Shown here: positions 49,972 through 58,637 of the stretch, one piece after another
Position numbering within the stretch: position 1 is the first letter of the stretch
Layout of the letters: each line of letters starts with the position of its first letter
From: Candidatus Woesearchaeota archaeon
GTDB taxonomy: Archaea; Nanobdellota; Nanobdellia; Woesearchaeales; UBA10216
Direction: 5' to 3'
NCBI GenBank assembly: GCA_016192915.1
Contig: JACPTF010000020.1
Span: 1-60,026, forward strand
Length of the DNA stretch: 60,026 nt
Translations under genes and position numbers: made by a program
Notes under the pieces: model-generated
What the model was told of the DNA's origin: nothing
Seen by the model: the letters and a program-made list of their open reading frames with translations, nothing else
The model's database searches: none

Positions 49972-51084
49972 CTATTCTGTTGCGGCAGAAACCGGCTGCT
50001 TGGGCATTTTCAGCTGGAACAGCGGCTGTTCGATATTTTGCACGGCAGCAGCAACTGGTTCGCTAATCCGGTGAATAACTGTTTCTGTTGCTGCTGCCCT
50101 GCTAAACGCATCAAGCTCGCCTATCTGAATCGGGCTTATTTCTTCATTTTTAAGGAATCTCTCTGGGCCATCCTTCTGCATCATCAGCACAACCCTGCTT
50201 TCCTCCTGTTCATCAATTAAGTTATAGCCGCAGCTGGCACCCACCAGCTTTGCAAATTCCCTTATGTCCTCATGGGACGCCATGCTGTCCTTTTCCAATT
50301 TCTCACGGGAAGTCCCAACCCACATGTAGCTCTTGCATTCAAGAAACATCGGGTTGCCGCGCTTAATCATCGCAGCGAACTGCTGCGCGCACTGAGGCAG
50401 CATCGTCACCCCTTTAACTAGCGTGAGCCTGATGACTGTCCTTGTTTTGCCCTGCTCCCTGAACTGCCGCATCAAATCCAAGCTTCTCAGCAGCCGCTGC
50501 CAGCCGTCACGGTACATTGGCTTGTCAACACCATTGAAAAGGTCCTCGCTGGGAGCGCTTACTGAAATGTAAAGCTGCGTAGGAGGAGGGATTTTTGCAA
50601 GGACTTCCGGCAACTGCCCGTTAGTCACCAAGAAGCTGGTGTAGCCGCGGCGGTTCAGCTCTGAAATAAATTCACCCAGCCGCGGGTAAGCCGTGTTTTC
50701 GCCATTCAGCGAGATTGCGAAGTGCAGCGGCTGCTTTGACTCAATAAACTTCTGCCTGTCAGCACTTGGATTGCCGCCAAAGCCCGAAAGCATCTTAAGC
50801 TGCGCCTCAACCGCCCTGTCAACAAGCTCAACAGGGTCATCAATTTTCCCAAAAGGGGAGTTGTTGCGCTTCCTCCAGCAGAACACGCAGTCCATGTTGC
50901 AGAAGTTGGCAGCAACAGTCATCTGCACACACCTGTGGCTCTGGATGCCGTAGAATTTTTGCTTGTAGCAGCTGCCTTTGCCGGCAATGCTCGATGCCGT
51001 ATAGTGGCAGGTCTTGCAGGCAGAGTGCTCGCCAATGAACCTGTACCCTTGCTTCTCAAGAAGCTTCCTGTAAGCAGAGTCCAT
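49972..51084 (-). CDS. taw1: tRNA 4-demethylwyosine synthase (Taw1)
   Basis: A 370-residue radical-SAM enzyme that builds the tricyclic wyosine base at G37 of tRNA-Phe from pyruvate. The radical-SAM cluster is NFCNMDCVFCWR (C-x3-C-x2-C). Further cysteines in CKTCHYTASSIAGKGSCYKQ match the extra cluster region. LHFAISLNGENTAYPRLGE is typical of TYW1. The ATG at 51084 is supported by the TATA box ATATTTAAAA at 51106-51115, so the longer start at 51123 is rejected. It diverges from the Dph2-like gene. Confidence 0.93.
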   Translation of the reverse strand: MDSAYRKLLEKQGYRFIGEHSACKTCHYTASSIAGKGSCYKQKFYGIQSHRCVQMTVAANFCNMDCVFCWRKRNNSPFGKIDDPVELVDRAVEAQLKMLSGFGGNPSADRQKFIESKQPLHFAISLNGENTAYPRLGEFISELNRRGYTSFLVTNGQLPEVLAKIPPPTQLYISVSAPSEDLFNGVDKPMYRDGWQRLLRSLDLMRQFREQGKTRTVIRLTLVKGVTMLPQCAQQFAAMIKRGNPMFLECKSYMWVGTSREKLEKDSMASHEDIREFAKLVGASCGYNLIDEQEESRVVLMMQKDGPERFLKNEEISPIQIGELDAFSRAAATETVIHRISEPVAAAVQNIEQPLFQLKMPKQPVSAATE

Positions 51085-51197
51085 GGCGTGTGATGGCTGC
51101 ACGAGATATTTAAAATTTTGCACGAGGCATCTATAGCAGCTATTACAGTTTTGGGAAGGTTTTTTAAATCACTACAGAATACCCTGGCATAAGCAAA

Positions 51198-51917
51198 ATG
51201 AAGATGTTTTTCATCGAGACAAAAGCGAAAGTGGGCGTTGAGCTGCCGGCACGGCTAATCAAAAAGCTGCCGAAGCGGTTGTGCCTTGCCACAAGCGTGC
51301 AATTCAGCGACCAGCTTCCAAAGCTGCAGCAGCTGCTGGAGAAAAATGGGAAGGTTGTATCGCTGCTGAAGGCAAGGCACTCCAAGCATGCTGGCCAGAT
51401 ACTGGGCTGCGGCTACAGCAAGATGGAGTTTGATGCTGTGAATACGGACGCTTTCCTTTATGTCGGGGACGGGATATTCCACCCTGAAGCGCTGCTGCTG
51501 GGCTCTGACAAGGAAGTTTACTGCTTTGACCCTTTTACAAAAGAGTTCAGGAAGCTCGGCAGGGAGTGGGCTGAGAAAATCCGGAAGAAGGAGAAAGGCG
51601 CGCTTCTTACTTTCCTGTCATCTGATAACATTGGCGTTGTTGTAACTGTAAAGCCCGGGCAATTAGGGGTTCAAGTCAGCCTCAAGCAGATTTTTTCGCT
51701 GCAGCAGAAGTTCCCGGCCAAAAAGTTTTATTACCTGGTATGCGATACCGTTGACTTCACACAGCTGCGGAATTTCCCGTTCGTGCAGTGCTTCGTTAAC
51801 ACGGCATGCCACAGGATGCTGGACGACTACGACAAGTTCCCGAAGCCGGTAATTAACATTGAGGAAATGCTGAAGCTCGCATCTGCTGAAATCCCACGCG
51901 CTACGCCATCAAAATAG
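51198..51917 (+). CDS. Short Dph2-like protein
   Basis: A 239-residue protein related to the diphthamide radical enzyme Dph2: the region GQILGCGYSK keeps one cluster Cys, and FVNTACHRMLDDYDKFPKPV keeps the C-terminal Cys and DDY motif. A typical archaeal Dph2 has about 340 residues and three cluster cysteines in three domains. Here the N-terminal domain with the first Cys is absent. It may be an altered or partner subunit. A TATA-like TTTTTTAAAT is at about 51159-51168. Confidence 0.65.
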   Translation: MKMFFIETKAKVGVELPARLIKKLPKRLCLATSVQFSDQLPKLQQLLEKNGKVVSLLKARHSKHAGQILGCGYSKMEFDAVNTDAFLYVGDGIFHPEALLLGSDKEVYCFDPFTKEFRKLGREWAEKIRKKEKGALLTFLSSDNIGVVVTVKPGQLGVQVSLKQIFSLQQKFPAKKFYYLVCDTVDFTQLRNFPFVQCFVNTACHRMLDDYDKFPKPVINIEEMLKLASAEIPRATPSK

Positions 51918-51982
51918 TCCTTTTATCTGCTTCTCATATGTCATAAAAACATTTATATAACAAGCCAAAGGATGCAAATGAC

Positions 51983-52327
51983 ATGGGCGTAAAGAAAGCG
52001 CAGGAGGAAAGGCAGGAGCAGCTTGCCGAGGAAATCAGAAGGGTGAAGATGCCAAGGGGAAGGCAGGTGTTCGGCATTGTTGACCAGCTCCTCGGTGGAA
52101 CAAGGATGAGGGTCAAGTGCTTTGACGGCAAGCTGAGAATCTGCAGAATCCCGGGCAGGTTCAAGCGCTTCCTCTGGGTCAGGGCCGGTGATATGATCCT
52201 GGTCGAGCCATGGGAGCTTTCAGGCGATGACAGGGGTGATGTGCTGCACAAGTACAGCAAGGCACAGCTCCAGTATCTCAGGAACAAAGGCATGCTCAAG
52301 GAGGCCCAGGCGTTTGAGGAGTTCTGA
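51983..52327 (+). CDS. eif1a: Translation initiation factor aIF1A
   Basis: A 114-residue OB-fold factor that binds the A site: RMPRGRQVFGIVDQLLGG-like start (PRGRQVFGIVDQLLGGTRM), then RCRIPGRFKRFLWVRAGD region and LVEPWEL. A TATA box (ATTTATATAA, about 51951-51960) gives a leaderless start at 51983. Confidence 0.95.
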   Translation: MGVKKAQEERQEQLAEEIRRVKMPRGRQVFGIVDQLLGGTRMRVKCFDGKLRICRIPGRFKRFLWVRAGDMILVEPWELSGDDRGDVLHKYSKAQLQYLRNKGMLKEAQAFEEF

Positions 52328-52375
52328 AAGAAAGGTTTAATAATCAGAGGGATATAACAGCCGTTGTGGTGAGTT

Positions 52376-52585
52376 ATGACTAGCAAAGAGTTTGAATTTT
52401 ACATTAAAACGGACTTAAGCAAATATACTGGAAAGTACGTTGCAATAGTGGACGATAAAGTGGTTGGTAGCGGCGAAAATGCCAAGACCGTGTGGGAAGA
52501 AGCAAAGAGAAAAACCGGGAAAATTCCCACCATAGCAAAAATTCCCAAGGAAGAAGCCCTGATTCTAGCGATAAAATGGAAATAG
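52376..52585 (+). CDS. DUF5678 protein
   Basis: A 69-residue protein with the DUF5678 pattern: DLSKYTGKYVAIVDDKVVGS, then ENAKTVWEEAKRKTG and a final acidic-hydrophobic stretch. GGTGAG precedes the ATG as ribosome binding site. It overlaps the next gene by 10 bases. DUF5678 genes are often found beside retropepsin-like protease genes; the pair is present here. Confidence 0.8.
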   Translation: MTSKEFEFYIKTDLSKYTGKYVAIVDDKVVGSGENAKTVWEEAKRKTGKIPTIAKIPKEEALILAIKWK

Positions 52586-52977
52586 AATTTGATTTTAAAA
52601 AAGAGCAAAGCAGACTTTTAGGCCCTGTTTTAAGGCCCGTAGCAAGGATAACGCTGGTGAATCAGGAAATTGAGGTGCCTGAACACCTTTATGTTGATTC
52701 TGGAGCGGACTTAACACTAATCCCGAAGTCTGTTGGCGATTTATTAGGCTTTAAGGTCAGCCAAGGCGATTCTATCGAAGAAATAAAGGGTGTTGGGGAA
52801 AGGGGCATTCCCGTAGTAATTAAAAAAGTAGAAATGAGAATATGCAAAAAAGCGTTCGAAGCGAGAGTGGCATGGGCACTTATAGAGGAAGTGCCTTTGC
52901 TGCTGGGAAGAGCAGACGTATTTGCCCTGTTCAACGTCTGCTTCAAGAAAAACACGAAGACAGTATTTGAAGATTAA
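52576..52977 (+). CDS. Retropepsin-like aspartic protease
   Basis: A 133-residue protein with the retropepsin core: the catalytic YVDSGADLTLIP and the flap-like stretch IEEIKGVGERGIPVVIK, followed by VPLLLGRADVFALFNV (the second signature, LLGR). Such small proteases act as dimers. ATG 52576 lies inside the end of the DUF5678 gene; the longer frame to 52492 is not needed. Substrate unknown; DUF5678 may supply or regulate it. Confidence 0.82.
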   Translation: MEIEFDFKKEQSRLLGPVLRPVARITLVNQEIEVPEHLYVDSGADLTLIPKSVGDLLGFKVSQGDSIEEIKGVGERGIPVVIKKVEMRICKKAFEARVAWALIEEVPLLLGRADVFALFNVCFKKNTKTVFED

Positions 52978-53113
52978 AACGCGGGCTTTGGTTTCCAAGG
53001 TTGTGAAGCCTGAACAGCTGCCAAGATTTTGTCAGGGCAGGTGACAATTATTACTACTTTAAAATAGATATCAATCAAAAAATTTATATAGTTGCGGCTT
53101 CTGGAAAATCCGC

Positions 53114-53614
53114 ATGATGGGCTTTGACCGCACGGCTATTGGCATGATAGCCATTGTCACTTTTCTTGCATCCATTCTTTCAGTGGTGAGGGGAAATTTT
53201 GCATACCCTGTTGAGCTTTTCCTTCTTGCACTGCTTGGCATACTCCTTGTTGCTTTGCTTGCATCATCGGATGGCGATGCTGTTTCCCTGCTCCTGCTCA
53301 CCGTTTTTTTCCTTACAGCTCTGGCAAATATGGCTTACCTCTATACTGTTGCAAAATACCTCAGCCTAGTTAGGATTGGCACAATCGGCATAGCGGTTGT
53401 CGGGCTTCTTCTTTCAGCAACCAGCACGCTGTCACAGCCCGTCCCTGGCAGGCTGAAAACAGAGGTCAAAAAGCTGATTGCAGCTGGAAAAAAGCTGAGC
53501 GATGCAAGGCAGAAGCTCGAGATAGTCAAGGAAGCGATTCCGGCTGGCGCAAAGCGCATAGCAAAGCGGAGCTCAGGGAGCTCAAAGGCAGCAGCGAAAC
53601 GAAGAAAGCGCTAA
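53114..53614 (+). CDS. Membrane protein with basic helical tail
   Basis: A 166-residue protein with four likely spans in residues 5-105, then a Lys-rich helical tail ending KRSSGSSKAAAKRRKR. A TATA box (AATTTATATA, about 53080-53089) fits the start at 53114; a second ATG follows at 53117. No family is recognised. The basic tail may bind DNA or the ribosome. Confidence 0.55.
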   Translation: MMGFDRTAIGMIAIVTFLASILSVVRGNFAYPVELFLLALLGILLVALLASSDGDAVSLLLLTVFFLTALANMAYLYTVAKYLSLVRIGTIGIAVVGLLLSATSTLSQPVPGRLKTEVKKLIAAGKKLSDARQKLEIVKEAIPAGAKRIAKRSSGSSKAAAKRRKR

Positions 53615-53638
53615 AGCTCACTAAAGCTTGCCACAAGC

Positions 53639-54208
53639 TCATTTTCTGTTCTTTCTTTGCCCGCTGCGCCCGCTGCGCATGGCAGCAACCGCCAGCAGCC
53701 ACCGCGGTAGTGAAGGCAGCGAAATGAGTGATAAAAGCAGAAGCGCTGCCCCAAAGAAAAGAAACGTGTCTGCAAGGTTGAATGCAGGCCATGGGCGCAG
53801 GTAAATGAAGTCCGTAACCATGCCGAATAGCAGGCGGTCTATTGTGTTGCCAACCGCACCGGCAATTATCAGGAGCGCACCAAGCCTCTGAAGCTTTTTG
53901 TCCAGTTTTCTGTAAGCCATAATGAGAAAGGCAACAACAGCCACTGATAAGGCGCTAATAAGCAGCTGGGTCCCTTTCAGCACGCCAAAGATTGAGCCTG
54001 TGTTGGTTATGTGCACGATTTGCAGCAGGCCAAGAGAAGCAGGCAGGTCTATGCCGTATGAACGGGCAAGGGAGCCCCTGATAATCGCTTTTGTAAGCTG
54101 GTCAAGTGCGGTTAACGCTGCCACGCTGATAAACAGCGGGATGTAACCTGGAGAGGCCGCTGCAGCCGCTAGCGCTTTTCCCTTCCTTATGACTGCCGTA
54201 TTAGCCAA
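53639..54208 (-). CDS. lspA: Signal peptidase II (LspA-type)
   Basis: A 189-residue protein with four spans and the LspA catalytic pattern: GAVGNTIDRLLFGMVTDFIY (first Asp) and FNLADTFLFFGAALLL (second Asp), plus DQLTKAII and the NTGSIFG loop. In bacteria it cuts prolipoproteins before the lipid-bearing Cys. Archaea are generally thought to lack LspA although they have lipoproteins. The start is taken as TTG 54208, one base after the upstream stop. A stretch of Arg/Lys ends the protein. Confidence 0.88.
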   Translation of the reverse strand: MANTAVIRKGKALAAAAASPGYIPLFISVAALTALDQLTKAIIRGSLARSYGIDLPASLGLLQIVHITNTGSIFGVLKGTQLLISALSVAVVAFLIMAYRKLDKKLQRLGALLIIAGAVGNTIDRLLFGMVTDFIYLRPWPAFNLADTFLFFGAALLLLSLISLPSLPRWLLAVAAMRSGRSGQRKNRK

Positions 54209-54209
54209 T

Positions 54210-54671
54210 CTACCATCCGCGCTTCTTGAAGTCCTGCTCGGTTTGCATGTACCTTTCGATTGATGCAAGCCTCTGGTTGAGCGTTTCAAGCGCTGCCCTT
54301 ATTGCATCAAGCTTTGCCGAGACAACCTCAATCTCCTTGCCAGTTGCATAAGACTGCTGGTAAGCCTGGTTGCTTTGGAATGATTCCATCTGGGGAGTTT
54401 GCTGAGCCGTGCCAAACCCGCCAAATTGCTGCTGGGGCTGGGAAGGGTATTGCTGCGCTGTGCCAGGCATTCCACTGGGCATGCCAGCTCCTGGCCCCGG
54501 TGCCCCTCCAAAGCCAAGGTCCATCCCTGGCATTCCACTTGGCATGCCAGGACCGCCAGGGCCTCCTCCGCCAAAGCCGCCGCCAAGGCCGAGGTTGTCG
54601 TTCAGCCCGAGGCCGAGCTCATCCTTCTTTTTCCACGGAAGCACCTTCCCCAAAATCCCAAAAATACCCAT
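54210..54671 (-). CDS. Gly/Pro/Met/Gln-rich protein with C-terminal coiled coil
   Basis: A 153-residue protein: a short hydrophobic start, a charged patch, a long low-complexity region (GGGFGGGGPGGPGMPSGMPG, then Gln-rich), and a C-terminal coiled coil (SAKLDAIRAALETLNQRLAS). Together with LspA and the large surface protein it forms one transcript. The start and the coiled coil suggest attachment to the membrane or surface. Confidence 0.6.
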   Translation of the reverse strand: MGIFGILGKVLPWKKKDELGLGLNDNLGLGGGFGGGGPGGPGMPSGMPGMDLGFGGAPGPGAGMPSGMPGTAQQYPSQPQQQFGGFGTAQQTPQMESFQSNQAYQQSYATGKEIEVVSAKLDAIRAALETLNQRLASIERYMQTEQDFKKRGW

Positions 54672-54673
54672 CC

Positions 54674-57600
54674 TTAACCACCTCGTTTCCAGGTCAATAC
54701 TTTCAGCAGCGCATCAAGCAGCGCGCTTATGATGCCTTTCTTTTTCCCTTCTTTTTCCTTTTCAGCCAGCTGCCCGGTTTCGTTTACTGCAGGCCCAGGC
54801 TCCAGGAGCGTAAATTCGGGCTGCCGGGAGGTCGTTGTCAGCTGCTGGCCTTTAAAAGTGTATGTTGCGCTTGCAGGTTCCTCTGTCGCCTCGTCTGCCA
54901 GTGCATCATAACTTACGTTCTTTTCTTCACCAGGCTTAAGCTCAACAGTAAAGGTTTTCTTCGCGTCAGCTATGATAACCCCAAGGACTTCAGCGTGCAG
55001 GTTTCTTGCTTTTATTTCCACCTTTACCTTCTCAGCCGGCTTTGCACTACTCGGGCTTATTTCCTTGCTGATTGAGACCAGCTTTTTCTCCTCAACTTCC
55101 AGGTCAGGCGAGTTGGACGCAACTTTGTAAAGACCGCTTCCATAGCTGTATAATGCTATTGCAGCTGCCAATTTTTGCGCGCCTACTGCCTTGGTCATCT
55201 CCTCATAAGTCAGATTAGCGTGGCCCTCCGCAGGGATTGACTTTATTGCCCAGCTTCGCTCACCGTCCGATATTGTTATGTTCTCTACTGGCGTCCGGGC
55301 ACTGCTTTTAAGCATCAGCATCACAGTGTAGAGCTCAACATCGGTAACTTTCGGCGGCACAATTTTTTCTATGCTCAGCACAGGGTTATCCACTATTTCC
55401 ACTGAGCTAGCCTTTGATACGGTCTTGTAAACTGTGTCCTTGTATCTGTAGGTTGCCTTTGCCTGTGGCAACTCCAGCTTCCCTGGCGTCGTGTGCCTTT
55501 TGCTGAAGTTGAGTGCGTATTCCGTGCCATTAGCAAGTGATATTCTGAACTCGTTCCCATCGTCTTCAAGAAGAACATCAGCGGGCATTGTTCCGATATT
55601 TTTTGCCTTTAATTCAACGGTAAACAAGTCTGTGTTGTTGGCTTTTTTAGGCACGCTCTTTTCAACAAGTATCGCCGGGCCCTGCAGGTAACTGTCCTTT
55701 ATTACTAATATTGCTGAAGTGCCGTTAACCGTGTAGCGGTCGCCATAAGTATTTTCATACTCTAGAACAGGCTTTGAAAATTCGACATCACCTGAAGACT
55801 TTGCCCTTCTCCTATCAAAGTTTGCAACAACAACACTTTCACCAGGCCCAAGAAGCTGGACGCTTGTGTTCTCTTCTTTGCCAATCAGGTCAAGCCCGTA
55901 ATCAAGCGGCAACTTCAGCACTATGTTTTTAGCCACCATATTGGTGGCGGTATTGGCTATTCTGTATTTTACATCAAATTCTTCTCCCACATAAATGGAG
56001 GAATCTTCTATCACAGTGCTTAAGCTCAGCGGAAGGCTTTCGGGTTCCACTTTTACTTCAGTTATTCTGTTCATCACATGATCTTTCTGTTCAGCGTACA
56101 GGTCCGCGTTATATTTGTCGGAATAGAGCAGCGTGGTGTTAGAGTACAGCACCATTGCCTTGCTGACATGAGGCACTTTCAGCTTATAGGTAAAAGCAGT
56201 TTCATCGCTCTTGCTTTTTACTTCTATAATTGCAGATGTTTTCCCCACCACCGTGAATTCCCCTGAAATGTTGTCAGAAACGTATACGCCTCTGAGCTTT
56301 GTAAGCCGGGAATTCTTCACATATACAGTCACGTCAATTTCATCACCTGACTTTGCTTCGCTTGCCGATACCGTTTTGACCAAAGTAACGCCCTGTTCAG
56401 GCAGAACAGTGGCCGTATCTCTGGACGATGCAGAAAAGTTGTCACCAAACTCTGACAAATAGCTTACGTTTGTTGCAATAACATAGCCTGTGCTCTTATC
56501 AACAACAGGGGCGTAGAAAAACTTATCAGCCAGCAGCACTTGTTCTTTCGGCTCCATCCTTTCAATAAACCCGTCTGGCAAATAGAGCATGTCTGTGCTT
56601 ATATTCACATATACGTTGCGCAGGCCTGCGTAGGAATTAAGGTTTTGCAGCCATACTTTCGCTCTCCTGCCCTGATTCGACTCCAATGTGACTTCCTTTA
56701 ACGACATCCTCACTATTACTCCTTTATTTGTTACTAAAACGCTTTGCGCGCTTACAGGAAGCACCTTAACAGCGCTTGCATTCCCCTCGCCCTGTGGCCT
56801 GTAATTGGCCTTTACCTGTATTTTTGAATTCCCTGTGTTTGTTGCTTTGAATTCAAAAAACCACGCTTTCGATGTGTTAAGCCAGCCCGTGAGGTTGCTG
56901 GCGTTTGTAGTCTGGTTGTACACTCTCGGAATCTCGCTGCTCAGTACGTAGTTAAACTGTGAGCTGTTTTTTGCGCCATAAGGCCATGACACGACTTTAA
57001 GCCCGGGATCGAATATCACCTCAATCCCGACCACTGCTGTTTCAGGAAGCCTGCTGCTGAGGTTAATCGTGATGTTGTTCCCTTGGCCAATGAAAACTTC
57101 ACTTTTGCCTACGATTGTCGCCAATGTCAGCGGGCTGCTCGTTTTGAGGGCTAACTTTGTGCTGTAAACGGTCTTGAGTTTCAGCCCGTCAAAGTAGGTC
57201 ATGGATGGGATAAGCGAGCCATCAAAAGCCTCCTTTGCCTTGACAGTGTAGCTGAAGCTTACGGTCCCTGATTCGTCAAGGTTGCCGTTCCAGACAGCAG
57301 TATCCTGGTTAAGCGGAATCCCGTAAGCCTCTGTCATTTCAAACTCTTTCGGAATCCTCTCCTCAAAAGTCACGTTCCTTGCAAAGCCGCCTGTGTTCTT
57401 CAGCGTAACCGTGAACGTTGTTGTATCACCGACAAGAAATTCCGACTTTGATGTCTCGCGGGCTATGCTGATTACCGGGGCCAGCGATATCCCCCTTATT
57501 TTTATCTTGTAAACCCTGTCAGTGATGTCGTATTGCACGTTATCAAGGCAAATCCTGGCAATGCCGGCAGCATCGCAGCTGTTGTTTTTCACAAATAAGC

Positions 57601-57868
57601 TGCCCTTGCCGTAATCAGCCGCTATCTCGTTTGCTCTTGAACTCAGGTAAATGGCAAAGGACTGCCCCTCCACATTAATTGTCTGGCCGGAAATGACCCA
57701 CGTATCAACTGCAGTTGTCAGGGCAAGTGCATCCTCACTTGCGGTTAGCGCTGCGACAAGGAAGACAAGGAAGGATGCTGCCACGACCGCTGCAAGGAAC
57801 GCTAAATGCTTCACCCCCCCGACAGCTTTCGCGCTCCTTTCACTTGAACTTATGCCTGGCGTTTCCAC
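54674..57868 (-). CDS. Large repeat-rich surface protein
   Basis: A 1064-residue exported protein. An N-terminal span near residues 22-48 serves as signal anchor. The rest consists of repeated beta-sandwich modules of the CARDB/DUF11 kind, with the recurring pattern FTVTLKNTGGFARNVTFEER or VELKAKNIGTMPADVLLEDD. Asn-x-Ser/Thr sites are frequent (NNITINLSS, NLTGWLNTS), so it may be glycosylated. The C-terminus has a Lys-rich segment and a short amphipathic helix (ALLDALLKVLTWKRGG). It lies two bases before the Gly-rich gene. Confidence 0.8.
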   Translation of the reverse strand: METPGISSSERSAKAVGGVKHLAFLAAVVAASFLVFLVAALTASEDALALTTAVDTWVISGQTINVEGQSFAIYLSSRANEIAADYGKGSLFVKNNSCDAAGIARICLDNVQYDITDRVYKIKIRGISLAPVISIARETSKSEFLVGDTTTFTVTLKNTGGFARNVTFEERIPKEFEMTEAYGIPLNQDTAVWNGNLDESGTVSFSYTVKAKEAFDGSLIPSMTYFDGLKLKTVYSTKLALKTSSPLTLATIVGKSEVFIGQGNNITINLSSRLPETAVVGIEVIFDPGLKVVSWPYGAKNSSQFNYVLSSEIPRVYNQTTNASNLTGWLNTSKAWFFEFKATNTGNSKIQVKANYRPQGEGNASAVKVLPVSAQSVLVTNKGVIVRMSLKEVTLESNQGRRAKVWLQNLNSYAGLRNVYVNISTDMLYLPDGFIERMEPKEQVLLADKFFYAPVVDKSTGYVIATNVSYLSEFGDNFSASSRDTATVLPEQGVTLVKTVSASEAKSGDEIDVTVYVKNSRLTKLRGVYVSDNISGEFTVVGKTSAIIEVKSKSDETAFTYKLKVPHVSKAMVLYSNTTLLYSDKYNADLYAEQKDHVMNRITEVKVEPESLPLSLSTVIEDSSIYVGEEFDVKYRIANTATNMVAKNIVLKLPLDYGLDLIGKEENTSVQLLGPGESVVVANFDRRRAKSSGDVEFSKPVLEYENTYGDRYTVNGTSAILVIKDSYLQGPAILVEKSVPKKANNTDLFTVELKAKNIGTMPADVLLEDDGNEFRISLANGTEYALNFSKRHTTPGKLELPQAKATYRYKDTVYKTVSKASSVEIVDNPVLSIEKIVPPKVTDVELYTVMLMLKSSARTPVENITISDGERSWAIKSIPAEGHANLTYEEMTKAVGAQKLAAAIALYSYGSGLYKVASNSPDLEVEEKKLVSISKEISPSSAKPAEKVKVEIKARNLHAEVLGVIIADAKKTFTVELKPGEEKNVSYDALADEATEEPASATYTFKGQQLTTTSRQPEFTLLEPGPAVNETGQLAEKEKEGKKKGIISALLDALLKVLTWKRGG

Positions 57869-57924
57869 ACCTCTTTTTGTGCTGAATTCATTATCAACGT
57901 TTTACGCGGCAGCAGCTTTGGCGG

Positions 57925-58584
57925 TTATAGGCCCTTAGTCACATCCGCGCCCTGCCGGAAAGCCTTTCCTGCAGCTTTCCTGAAAAATGAAAGTGGTATC
58001 AGCTTTATCGCCTTGAAAACAGGCGTTTCCGGATAAACAAGGACATTGCCTTTTTTGTATTCTGAAATGATGAAGACGGGGTCCCGGCTGGCCTTTAGGA
58101 TGAGCAGCGCTGCAAGCGTTGCCGCCCTTTCCTCACTCTTGCTTCCTGGGAGCTCTTTGCCCCCGCTGCCGGGAACTGAGCCTGTCACAGAGCTTTCCCT
58201 TACTATGATAAGCTTATAGTTTTTGCCGCGCATCGCGACATAATCCTTTTTTGCAAAGTGAGCGTTCAGTTCTTCCAGCTCTGCCGCCGTAAGCGTCTCA
58301 GCACTGCCTTCCTTGCCATCTGCTGCCAGCCCATTTATCGTGATGCCAGCAGTCAGCTTTGCCCAGTTATCATCTGAAAGCAAAAGCGTGTTGTTGCCTT
58401 TCTGGAAAGTGTCCTTCAACTCAAGCGCGTCCTTTACGACAAACCCGCCAGCAACCGCGGCAAGTATCGACACAATAGTGCCTGCAAGGAGCAACCCCTG
58501 AATCATGCCCTTGGCAACCTTAAAAATGACTAGCGCTGAAACTACAACTATGGTTAATGTAATGACCAATGAAGCATCCGGCAT
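57925..58584 (-). CDS. Membrane protein with exposed domain, unknown
   Basis: A 219-residue protein with two N-terminal spans (residues about 5-25 and 32-50), then an exposed domain with an alternating strand-helix pattern (LTAAELEELNAHFAKKDYVA, then YKLIIVRES). No family is recognised. It lies upstream of the surface protein gene on the same strand, so it may be part of the same envelope operon. Confidence 0.55.
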   Translation of the reverse strand: MPDASLVITLTIVVVSALVIFKVAKGMIQGLLLAGTIVSILAAVAGGFVVKDALELKDTFQKGNNTLLLSDDNWAKLTAGITINGLAADGKEGSAETLTAAELEELNAHFAKKDYVAMRGKNYKLIIVRESSVTGSVPGSGGKELPGSKSEERAATLAALLILKASRDPVFIISEYKKGNVLVYPETPVFKAIKLIPLSFFRKAAGKAFRQGADVTKGL

Positions 58585-58637
58585 TCTTATATTCCTTTTT
58601 ACATCTCTTTTTCGTCTACCAAAATTTCTGCTGCAGT

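Noticed and set aside
54302-55075. 257-codon plus-strand frame
   Set aside because: It is the shadow of the Gly/Pro-rich gene and the end of the surface protein gene; Gln/Pro/Cys-rich nonsense composition.
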